The notes under the pieces are model-generated. The model was not told where the DNA came from, ran no database searches, and saw nothing but the letters and a program-made list of their open reading frames with translations. A stretch of 64,000 nucleotides of DNA, from contig NC_051106.1 of assembly GCF_901709675.1 (NCBI RefSeq), forward strand, positions 7,450,001 through 7,514,000, written 5' to 3'. The DNA comes from Syngnathus acus. Its lineage: Eukaryota; Chordata; Actinopteri; Syngnathiformes; Syngnathidae. The translations under genes were made by a program, and so were the position numbers. Below are positions 14,301-24,864 of this stretch, in pieces (positions within the stretch are counted from its first letter, which is position 1; every line of letters starts with the position of its first letter).

Positions 14301-17300
14301 AGGTCTCACCTCCCAGAAGTTTAGACTGACAGTTGACAAATTCCGGTTTTCGCATCGGGATGTAACGCTGGCAGGTGTGGTGAAGAATCTGGACAAAGGT
14401 GGACTTCTCTCCCGCAGAACCGGCGACCCACTGGTCAAAGGCGTTGTCAAACGTTAGGTCAAACTCAGGAGAGTCCTTGGCGGGGGGGAAAAAATGAGAA
14501 TTCATTTTTCAAAGAGAACTTCTTTGAGAATGTTTTTAAAGATGTTGCCATGGAATTTAACGTGGCTTACTTTGTTGGAATCAATGCCGTTGACCTGCCG
14601 TAGTTGATCGATAGTCCACTGGGAGCGTTTGACAAAGGCCGACGTTCCTTGAAACTGTTTCACTTTGGTGATGGTGACGTGAGCTGGCTTCTTATTCGTC
14701 ACTGTAAAAGAATTTTTGGGGAAATGACATAACAGGTGGAAAAGATTTTTTTAACTTTTTTTTTTTCCTCAACTGGCTTTGTTTGCAGATCTTCCAAGCT
14801 CATAGCGTGCTTCTTGGAACCGACCCGTTCCTTTTATTGCTTTTATAACCCGGCGAGTAGACCTCCGCTTCCGCCATCCGGCGTGATCTATTGTGTCGCC
14901 TCAGATAAGAGGAAGTGTTCAGGTCACTTTCGCCATTGTTGCGCCATTCCGCTGCTCTACGAAAGTCGCCACTATCACTGCCTCATGTCGCGTTCTATCA
15001 CGTAAGCACCCGACTCAGCTCAAGGTATGATTTATATAAATATAGGCAGGGCCGTGTGTTTTGTGGGGGGGGGGTATCCATTTGGACAGCTGTAGCTAAT
15101 ACGTGAGGTGTTAGCTTGTGGTCACGGGAAAGAACAAAGGCTGACGGAAAGCAACAAGCATGGACCAAACCCACGAGGTGAACGATATCATCACGGTAGA
15201 AATTTCCGAGGGGCCCGAGAAAAGGATGTCAGCTGGATTCAATGGAACAGTGGAGAGGTGGAATGACGACAGTGAAGGTGCTCAAATTCACAAGCGAATA
15301 ATTTCTGACATCTGTCGTACTGTCTCTTGAAGAGAAGACAAAGATTTGACTAGTTTTCCCTGATAAATTGTAAAAAAAAAATTTGACTTGACGTCCTCTT
15401 TAAGATTCCTCACAAAATAAGACTTATCAAATATTGAAAAATAATTCAATAAATATGCATTTATTTTACTTTCAGTGCGGTCCAAGAACGCCATCTAACA
15501 GCTTGAGTACAACTCTGCCACTTCCCAAATATGGGAAAGGAAACCAGCTTGACCCAAAATATTCAGCAGCAGTAGTTACATATTCACCAATTGTAAACAA
15601 ACACGGGGGCCCGAGGATTAGACAAGCAGTTACGCAATAGTGAAAATATGCTAGCGCAGCCTTGTTGCACTGTTTGTTTTATTCAGTTAAAGTGGAAGTC
15701 TCGTGATACCTGAGACTCGCTGTTGGAAAAGGTCTATCTGAAGGTCATGGAACAATCCCAGCGAAGCTCTTAAAGGGACAGACAACTTTGTGGATCGTAT
15801 TCAGTTGACTTTCACTTTGACAATAATTTAATGTTAGTGCAGACTTGAGTAGAACATCAATCAATTCGCAGAGCCTCTAGCCAGACAACAAATGTTATTC
15901 ATCGGAGTGACAAACTGAGTTTCTGGTTTATTGCGAGCTCAGGAAAATGCCTTGCCCTCAAACGGAAGCTTGTATTGTTAAAGCTTAAAATGTATCAATC
16001 CTGTGATGATCGCTACGAGATTCGCTAGCTAGCGCTATTGTACTATTGCGCTATTGTAAGGCCATCCCGAGGTTTCTTTCCCATGCTCTCAGAGTGACAC
16101 GCAGCCACTTCCACCGGCGGATTAGTTCCTTGTTGTGTTTGGCTAAGATTGTCACAGCCCAAAGGCAAAAATTCTTCTGACGACAACCCTTCGGCTTTCC
16201 GATGCGGAAATATTATCAGACGGCCATTTTGTTTTTCTTAGTTTTTTTTAATTCATCTGTTGGGCCATTAACAGAAGTACAAAGCTTCTTATCAAGTTTA
16301 TAAAAAATAAAACAGAAAAACACAATTACAAGTGTAAATCCTGCACTCTGCTACAACCGTTTTTATTCCGAGAGGCTGCCGAGCGGATTTATCGTCAGCA
16401 GTGGCGAGACCGGCCTCAGCGCCGTAGAACAAAAGGCCTCTTGAGTGCTTTCACGAGGTCTGAACACTGTGACTCCTGTGTACGAGGTCTGCCCCCGAGC
16501 CAGAACGGCGGCCATGCAGTGACAAGACGCAAGGAGTCAATAGGACGGCGTGTACCTCGCTCAACAATTAGCCCTTCAAGAGATTGACGCAGGGGACAAC
16601 TTTAATAGTCCGCGTTGACATGATCATAAATATTTAGTAGCAAAAACTGCTGGATTAAGTATCAGATGGACTGAAAATGTGTGGTTGCGTTAAAGTCAAC
16701 GAGGATATGTAAACTTTGAGAGATTAAAAAAAAAAAAAAAAGTTATTCACTCAACACTCAGCCAAGGACGACTCATTCAAAAGCATTTTGGAAACGAGAC
16801 AAAAGAGGAACACTCTTAGCAGAGGCAAGGCCATCGAGAGAAAATCCATTAGAGGTTCCTTACTTTTATTTTATTTTCAACGGCTGCAATTAGATTGTCT
16901 TGAAAAACAAACTAAGGAAGAACAAAACACAGTGATAAGAGAATATTCTGTCCCGGATTCATGCAGCAGCATGACGAGCAAAATTCACACGCAGTAAATG
17001 CAGATGCCAAGACATAAATGAGTTTTTCCGCATTGACAAAGTCATTGTGTTCAAGGTTGTCCTCTTGCACCTGGAAACATCATATTAAAGACATTTGCAA
17101 GACATCTAAATTGCCCCCACAAGTTTGTCCATCACCTTCCGCCCCCTTGGGCCACTTAATAATGCTGCTATTCAGCCTGCGCCAAGTCCCCCACACACAA
17201 TGCATTCCTCTGGAGATCAAGCTCCAGGATACGGGGCAAATATTTAATTACGTCGGGCCTTCGACTTGAGCTTTCTTTCCTTCTGTGATGTTTGCTGTGA

Positions 17301-20300
17301 GATGAATGCGCTTCTCGAGTGGCATTCAATAACTTCAATAATAGTATATTCATCAGTAAAACAATGGATTAATTTATCTTTATTTCATTTAACAAACTGC
17401 CGAAAGTTGTGGTAGCCTTATTTGGAAAATATGCCTATTCTGTGCTATCTACATGCCAAAACTCTGGAAAGTGTTTCATGCGAGACGATGTCATAATAAA
17501 CGATGCAGTTGTCATCGCACAGTAAACATCGAATAAACACGAGTATTTCAAAACAAGGTACAGTACATTCCTGGACACTTACGCTTTCAGGAATGATCTA
17601 AACTGAATTCTTGGAAAGAAAAATCTTTTGACCTGCCTCTCATAACAAGATAGTTTATTGCCGAATGGCTTTGATAATTCATATTAAAATCGCACGAGTT
17701 CCTCGCTAACGATTATTGATATGAAAACTTATTGTACTACTTTATGTCACAGTTGTATCTCACTGTGATGGGAACGCTACCTCGAACCTCTTGGAAGTGA
17801 AAACACATGATGTATCAAAACATTACAGTTCAGGCCTGTCTCCAGACCTCATTTCCTTGGCCCAGCTGGTCTCCTTTAAACAAGGTCCAGAGGTGGTTGT
17901 CTGTGTAGCTAACACAAAGGGCTTTATTGGGATTAGGATTGCAAAACCACGCTACAAAAAAGATCCATAAAGGTTAAGGTTGAGGACAACGTTAAGAAAA
18001 CACAACGAGAATGATCTCACTGCAGCTAGCTAGGAAGCAGCTAGCGAGTGAGCCGCTAGCTTGTGAGTAGCTAGCTAAGGAGCAACTAGCGTGAAAAGCA
18101 ATTGGAAGAATCTCCATCTTCCCTCAGCACAAACAGATGGACTTAAACACTAGCAAGCAATAACAGAAGCCTCAAACCAAATTTGTTGATTCCCAATTCG
18201 GCAGCTAGCATGAGAAGTCGGCGTTCCTTTTTGTCAAACAGCACAAACAGATGGACTCAAATGCAGTCTCAGGCATAGAGCATGTATTCAAACTCAAATC
18301 AATTTGTTCACAAAGCTGACAGCTGGCATAAAGAAGACTGGGTTGAATGTTTGCTCATAAAAAGAGAGTCCATAACTGATTCTGGACGAGTCCCATGAAG
18401 TGAACTGGCATGGGAATAATTTGTCTCAAAAAGTAAAGGGGAAAATCAACATTTTAAGCGCCGTTGACCTCTGAGGAAGCATTGTATATTGACGCAAGGT
18501 AATTTCATGACACACAGCTGTGAAGCAGCTGACTGATCTTAAATCATCCATTCTTTCACAGCATCTGCATTCCCAACCCTTCCTTTTTCATCAAACTTCA
18601 AAGAACAGCGTGACTACGATTTGGACCGCAAACTTTTCGACGCCCCGCGATTGATGCGCAACCTCACCGATCTGGCAAATGACATTCACCCGTCGTCTTG
18701 TCAACTGAAAGGCGGCCATTTTTATGACTACTACATCCAAAACATCCCAATGACGACGCGACTTCACCTTGGTACCAATCAAGGTTTAAAGGTTAGACAT
18801 GATGTGAAGCGGCACCGTGACATCTAGCTACTCGGGAGGCGATGTCACCAAACAGCCTGGAGACCGCAAACTGCCGGGCCCCTGCCGCTATGCTGCTATG
18901 ACTTCCTGTGTCAGACGATGGGTGGGCTCCACTCTGGTATTTCACACTAAGGGCATGGATGAGCCCCCCTAGCGAGGCTCCCTTAGCCCACAACACACAC
19001 TAACTTCTCGAAAAAGTTTGCTGTTGTGTAATTTATACCAGAGGGAAAAAAAATAATCAGGCCTGTCCTTTTTGTAATCTTGGAGGTGATGTTGAAGGTA
19101 ACTGATGTTATCTCATTTTAGTTTTTTTTTGTTTTTTTTTGTTCGACATGTTCTTCCCGTCGCACAAAAGCAAAGGAAGAATGATATCATAGATTAATAT
19201 CACTCGTACAACTCCCAGCTGCTTTCCTGCTGCACGAAGAGACCAGATGGGGAAAAGCACTAACATGGCGAACAAATGAAACTTCCTGTGTGTGTGTGCG
19301 TGCGTGTGTGCGTTATCCATCTCGGCAGAGGAGGCAATTTGTGCCCTCTAATGACACCGTTTTGATGAATGTGTACAGGGAAGGGTGACAGGGATGCACT
19401 TTTCTGCTTTGCTCTGACTTTTTGAATTCAAACAATGAATATTTGAGCTTCTTTTGATTCATCAGCCATTGGCAGGAACTCAACATATGACCTGTAATAG
19501 GACTTTTTTTTGTTTGTTTTAGAGAGAGATGAGCTTCCTGCAAGGACTGCTTTGTGTGGTAATCATCTTTTAGCAGTGTTTCAGTTATTATCTAGATTGT
19601 TTATAGCATTAAATCATTTGTTAGTTACTTTACACAGTTTGAGTTACTGCTAATATTGCCGCTTAAAAAAAAAGAAAGATAGAAATAGCATGCGTCTCAT
19701 GTTTCCCACTGCTTTTTTCCAACCCAACACATCTGCACTCATATTTTACCTGAAATGAGTCAGAATGATCTGATGAACTGTGCTGCATTTGTACAGTTGT
19801 TCATTCCCACGAACCTAAGATGAACCTAAAGTGATGAATGTCAAATAAGGAAAACTTTGTCAATTTTGTTTTCTTTACCTCCACCTATGAACGATGAGAA
19901 ATGGCGGAATTCCACAAAAGCTGTTAAGTATATCGATATATATATATATATATTTTTTTTTAATGGAGTTATATAAATCGAGCAATAACTACAAAATTAA
20001 ATTTATTATTAACTATTTTATTTATTTTAATTGACTTTATTTTATCAGTAAGTGTTTTCGTTTGCGGTTTGGCGATTGCTCATATTTACCTGAAGGATTT
20101 TTCAAAGCGCTTTGGCTAAAGCTCACTGCGGCAAGTGTGCACAAGGTGTCGGGTGATGGCGACGAAGCATATGGTGTTTGTGATGGCTTCGGTTTGGTCC
20201 GCGGCAGGCGGCTACTTAGCCAGCGCCAGTGTTTGCAACACAGAGGAGGACTCCAGCTGTTCCTCCGGGTGACCTTCATTACCACAATTAATATGCATGC

Positions 20301-23300
20301 CACTCACACATTTAATCTGCGACTAGGATGGAAAAACAGGGGAAGAATGGAGATTATGTATGGCTGCCTTCAATGGCTCGTGTGAAAAAATAAATAAAGA
20401 CATGAAAATGCATTTATTTTGTTTCATTAAATCACAGCGCTAGTTCATAAAAAAAAAAAAAATAAATAAGATGAGAAAAAAAGAATCAAGGTATTGCTCA
20501 ACAGCTAATGGCCCCAATTTTGTTTGTTATAACCACGCAAATCAATCACGCCGCTGAAGCCGAGCCAGGTTAACAAAGAGGCCATTAGCCGCCACTTTAC
20601 TCTGCTTCTCCAAACACTGCCATTCATCTACATGCCTGATCCGGTCCCAAGACGCAACAGCAGCAGCCTCAACAAATTGGTTTGTTTGCAAGCTCCTGAT
20701 TTCTTCTCAACAGACACACCATATGAAGACATGCTACTCTTCCTATTGATCAGCTCATATGACGGACGGTAAATACTAAACATCCATATGTGGCAAAAGC
20801 AGCAAACACTTGAAAGACAAATGTCAAAGGTCATGTAAGCCCTCTCAACATGCATCTGTGAAATATTTTGCCCTGTTGACTTTTTCCAGTTCAAACCTTT
20901 CAGCCTTCTGCTGTTTTCCCTGCTCAGTCTGAGCTTCTTATCCGAGGCGATATCACTTTCTGATAACCCGGTGGGAGTCTGGCTTTGCCTCCCCGCTCTT
21001 GCTGGATTTGTTGCTGGCCAAGAAAGGCAAGCGTAGTCCAGAGAGCCCATTTACTCTAATCTCACAACAGGCTGGTTTTATCTGATAAATGCAAAAGGAA
21101 GAGTGATGAGGCGTGAGGCTACGTTTGTGTGTGTGGCTGCCCGCAAGGTCCAATTACTCAAGTGCACTGGGTTCGGGCTGTCTGTTTGCATTATAGAAGC
21201 TCTGCTTCTAATGTTCGGGTGGCTACCAAGGGGCGCACGAACATTTTCCCACCATGTGAGAACTCTGGCTGGTCAATTAATCGAAATTCAATCGTGAGTT
21301 TTCGATTCTGGCTTTGTCCAATCACAGCTCAATTATTTTCTGGATTTAGTCATGTGACTGACTGACTCTGGCCTATAGCTAAATACATGCTATTGTTTTA
21401 TTGCTTGAATATTTTTAATTGTCTGTTGTTTTTCTCTCTTTTAAAGAGTTTGCACCGTAACACTTTGAGATTTGGTATCAAGTGCGTTATGAGTAAAAAT
21501 GATTGTTTTATATTATTTCTTCAATTATATATTTTTATTATATTTAATTTACTTTATTTATTTAATTCTTAGTTAATTTTATTTTTATTATCATTATTAT
21601 TCGCAGAACTACAAGCAGACAAGGTGACACCTGACAGGCATAAAATGATAAGCTTCTTTTATCACAGGTACGGATATTATTTATGCGCCTTTGCTGCCAT
21701 TAAAGAGATCGTAAGTCACAAAAGCGAGCGCCACTTCGTTGACCTGATAAACATTCCAATAAATTCCAACCTCCGTTTAAAGAAGAAAAAAAATGCACAA
21801 CTTGTTTGTTCCATCGGAGGCTCAAAGGACTATTATTATTCTTTCCAGTGAGGACTTTAAGAGGTTAGGACTCGTGAGATGTCTGCTTCCTGCGATACTA
21901 TCCTCTCCTCCCTACCTCGCCCTCGGCCCAGTCCCAGCGGCGGAGCAGGTATTGTGCTCTAATAAGTCAGATAAATCTTTCATGACAAATAGAAGCATCC
22001 GGGGAGTCGGAGCGGGCCGATTTATGGGCTGCACCTGTAGATTAACGCGATGGGGGATGCTGCCAAAGTCATATCTGTCATGTCCATCCATAAAGTTAAT
22101 GTGCTTTATGCTCAAGGAATATGATCAACTGGCCTTTTGGCTAAGGAAAGTTTTCTATTTGCTGGGGGATTTTTTTAAGACAATGCTTAATGTTTTTAAA
22201 GGTCAACACAATGTTTTGTAAGTCATAGAAGTCTTTTTTTTTGTGCTAGCTAAATACATGCGTCTCTTCAAGCCGTGCAGATGAGAGGATGAATATGGAA
22301 GGCAAGCCTCACGTCAACAAAACAAAAAGATGACTTTTTCCAGGTAGGTGAGGAATTTGCTCGCGATGTCCGAGCCAGAGCACACATGATCAAAACCATG
22401 TGGCGGTGTGGTCATCGCAAATAATTTCCTGCCGCCGGGTGCCATCAACTTAACGCGGTTCAAGAGTTCATCCCGGCAATTCGGCCAGAAATGCAACCTG
22501 GTCACTGTCAACGCCGGCAAGCGAGGGCCGCGCCAAGTGCTGACCTCGACGAGCGAGCAGGTGGGAAGCCTCCTTGCACACTACAAAGTCAACTTTTTTT
22601 TTGAACAGTCATTATCTGGCCTATGGAGCTTAATTTACCAGCGAGTTACACAAGGCTCCCAAGGCCATCCATCTCACAAGGTAATCAATACCTTCGGGGC
22701 AGTGAGCTGAGGATGAAAACAGCAAGAGAGGGATTGAGATGTAGAAGCCGGAGGAGGAACTGAGGATTTTATTTACCAGGTGGCCTGAAGCCCAAACATT
22801 GCTTAGTGAGAACGGAAATGCTTAACTTGTGGACTAAGGGGGGCCAGTTGAAATCATTTTGAGGTTCTGAGGCACGTATGAGTCGGCCTACCCTTGAAAT
22901 GACACATGCAAACAAACAATCTAAACAATACGCCCGCATCACCACGCGAGCCGAAAAACTCGCTCAAGAATACGCCTACACGCATCCTACAGTGAAATTC
23001 TCAACAGAGCATAAACACATCATGCTTGTGTTGGAACGGATTACAGAAGATGACGTGACATACAGTTTGAATGTAACTATGCATGTCCCACACTGGGAAA
23101 AAAAAAATACAAACAAGCTCTTCAAAGTTGAAAACTGTTTGAAGCAGTGCCACCTACAGGCCTTAAATGAAACTGCAATGAATCTATCATTTTCGCCAAG
23201 CTCTTCCTGATTTTGCTTGAAAGTTGAAAACTGTGAAACAGTGCCATCTACAGACCTGAAATGAAACTGCAACGGTGTGACCACTTCAATCGCTAGCTTT

Positions 23301-24864
23301 GATTTTCCGTCGTGCACGATTAACTCCTACAGTGCGAATTCGATAACGGTGCTTCTGAAACGATACAGCGGAGAGAGTCGCTGTGAGAAACAACATCTAG
23401 TCCACGCTGGTGCAACGTTTACTGGGTCTTATCATATTCCACCCCTTTCTCTCTCTCTCTGCAAACATTCTGTGGGCGGCGCAGCCGTTGGGCCCCGAGG
23501 TCCGGCCGTCAGGCGCCGCGTGGAGCCCGCTGATCAAAGACGACGCTCGCTAACCGACTTGGAGCATGTCGAGCTGCTGGCTCGGCTCCAGCCAACACGC
23601 CTGTCATGTTGTTGTGAGGGCGTTCAAACAATTCCAATGCGAGCCTACGTGGCCCTAGCCTTGCCGCTCCAGCTAGCGAGAATCTCCTGTTTCCTTTTGC
23701 GACCTAAGTTAGTAACAAGCAAGCTAAAAGGAAAACGTAGTGAATCAAATTGGTCTGACTCTGAAATACAAGGTCACTTTGAGGCCGAACGACAATAAGC
23801 ACAGTGACGAGAGCCAGACTTATTTTCAAAGTGCCACGCAGGACAAGAAGCTTTCCCTCTCCAAGTGGAAGCAAGCCAGAGCTTTTTATTGTTCTGCTGC
23901 TTCCAGCAGTGAAGAGCTCCAAAGAATTGACCACCAAAGTGTCCGTTCTATACAAAAACCTGTACTTCAGCTTCAAACTGAAGCTCCTGCTGTGACTTTG
24001 TTTTAAACTGAAAGATTGAACTGAATGTTGCTAATCAGTTTGAATAAACCAACAACCTTTCCGACTTCATTCTGCAAACCGTTGAATTAGGTCTTAGGTC
24101 TCAGTGGAAAGAATTCACAGAATTCCTGGTGCTAAATCGGTCTATGAACAGTCATTTGTGGTACAAAGTACATCTATAATTTGAGAGCAACATTTTTTTT
24201 TTTTTTTATTGCTCCTGGAAAAGAAATGTGATATATTCACGATTCCGTTTCACTGGGTATTACGCTACAATGCTAACGGTGCTACTTGCTAACGCTACAG
24301 TAGAGTTCCTCCCTCAGTTTATGGGCTGTGACGTAGCAGACGTTACATAACTCGGCCACTGGATGACCCCAGGGCCTCAACTTTACACTACTGGATGTTT
24401 GACAGAGGCCCCTCCCTCTTTTCATATAACCAAACACATCCCATAAAGACTTGTATGATCCTCTGCAACACAAATGAGCAAGCCTTTGCTGTTCTACCCA
24501 TGAGCGCTATGCACGACTGATTCAATTAACAGGCGGTGAAACAAAAAAAAGGAAGTCGCAATTTAGAGCAAAACACTGATTCAATTTCAGCGATAATCCA
24601 ATCGGCATTGACCGACAGCTAAGCGTTTAATTGATTTAGTGCGTTGTTTTATTGGCAGAGGGAGACAAGCTCACAATTGCGGCGTGCGAATTAAAGTAGA
24701 CGGGTCTGACCTGAGAGGCAGATGAATGTCAAGTAGTCTCCCTGACCGCCAGTAGCCAAGAAGGGAATCTTCTTCTTGGTCTTCCGTTTCACCTGCACAG
24801 CTGCCAACATCTTCTCGTCGTGGGGAACGAAGACTTCCTTGTTGATGGTGGCTTTGGCGGACAT
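11292..24864 (-). CDS. stxbp6: Amisyn / syntaxin-binding protein 6, complete CDS in 5 coding exons
   Basis: Coding exons in transcript order: 24864-24711, 14701-14571, 14475-14310, 12452-12295 and 11315-11292, total 633 nt or 210 codons plus TAA, equal to the human protein length as I remember it. All junctions have GT/AG signals and compatible phases. The product starts MSAKATINKEVF. Residues about 1-150 form the PH-like lipid-binding region (KKKIPFLATGG, then RSQWTIDQLRQVNGID and HHTCQRY). Residues about 151-205 form the tomosyn/VAMP-like R-SNARE coiled coil (QALNERGERLGRAEERTADM), with no membrane anchor. The C-terminus is LAMKHKC. From family knowledge, amisyn binds syntaxin and SNAP-25 through the coiled coil and restrains exocytosis. 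The ATG at 24864 was chosen because its product matches the known N-terminus. Identification rests on recalled family sequence, with near-identity in the SNARE exon. Confidence 0.95.
11316..12294 (-). other. stxbp6: stxbp6 intron 5
   Basis: Non-coding. The part at about 11900-12070 is AT/GC mixed and carries octamer-like words such as TTTGCATGTTAAT, suggesting but not proving a regulatory element. No repeat or exon was recognised. Confidence 0.7.
12295..12452 (-). CDS. stxbp6: stxbp6 SNARE-motif exon
   Basis: The exon encodes NSILHSAADSV followed by the heptad-patterned coiled coil QALNERGERLGRAEERTADM and NSAEQFAVTAHK. It is bounded by an ACAACAG acceptor and a GTGAGG donor. The glutamate/arginine-rich centre is typical of the tomosyn-amisyn R-SNARE family. 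It is the most conserved part of the gene and the main evidence for the identification. Confidence 0.95.
12453..14309 (-). other. stxbp6: stxbp6 intron 4
   Basis: Non-coding, with an A21 run around 12760-12780 and a GGTTAGCAAC word at 13253-13262 like those near 2 kb. No exon was recognised. Confidence 0.75.
14310..14701 (-). CDS. stxbp6: stxbp6 exons 3 and 4 separated by a 95-bp intron
   Basis: The exon at 14701-14571 encodes VTNKKPAHVTITKVKQF through GIDSNK. The exon at 14475-14310 encodes DSPEFDLTFDNAFDQWVAG through QSKLLGG. The donors are AAA|GTAAGC and GAG|GTGAGA. Together they cover the second half of the PH-like domain. Human amisyn has NG where this protein has NK at the junction, so the acceptor at 14476 is inferred from frame and the AG. 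Confidence 0.93.
15160..15330 (+). CDS. Unrecognised 56-codon ORF inside stxbp6 intron 2
   Basis: The frame begins MDQTHEVNDIITVEISEGPE, ends ISDICRTVS and stops with TGA. Its ATG context is favourable (A at -3, G at +4). The preceding 300 bases are CpG-containing and look like a 5' UTR or promoter rather than typical AT-rich intron. Composition is acidic and balanced, unlike the low-complexity chance ORFs nearby. I do not recognise the protein. It could be a first exon of a nested plus-strand gene, a 5' fragment of a retrocopy, or chance. No downstream exon was found. Confidence 0.2.
   Translation: MDQTHEVNDIITVEISEGPEKRMSAGFNGTVERWNDDSEGAQIHKRIISDICRTVS
18022..18096. repeat. 15-bp minisatellite, five copies
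   Basis: Five consecutive 15-base units, each carrying a CTAGC core, for example GCAGCTAGCGAGTGA and GTAGCTAGCTAAGGA. Units differ at several positions, so the array is old. Confidence 0.8.
19282..19312. repeat. (TG)n/(CG) microsatellite
   Basis: Alternating TG with interspersed CG dinucleotides, within stxbp6 intron 2. Confidence 0.7.
23124..23272. repeat. Tandem duplication with 96-bp period
   Basis: A segment of about 54 bases beginning AAAGTTGAAAACTGT and ending AAATGAAACTGCAA occurs at 23124-23178 and again at 23220-23272. Both copies contain a CAGTGCCAYCTACAG core. Such short SINE-like words recur in fish genomes. The family was not identified. Confidence 0.75.
24711..24864 (-). CDS. 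stxbp6: stxbp6 first coding exon
   Basis: This exon encodes the N-terminal 51 residues, MSAKATINKEVF to TFICLS, including the basic KRKTKKKIPF stretch that contributes to phosphoinositide binding in the family. The donor is TCAG|GTCAGA. Upstream AG acceptors occur within 35 bases of the ATG, and I could not decide between them. An in-frame TTG codon upstream is not a plausible start. Confidence 0.94.

Larger units (their letters stand above)
14702..24710 (-). other. stxbp6: stxbp6 intron 2 (10 kb)
   Basis: The largest intron of the gene. It contains a plus-strand 56-codon ORF at 15160-15330, a five-copy 15-bp minisatellite at 18022-18096, a 96-bp-period duplication at 23124-23272, TA and TG microsatellites near 19.93 and 19.28 kb, and AT-rich stretches near 21.5 kb. 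No additional stxbp6 exon could be supported. Confidence 0.75.
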
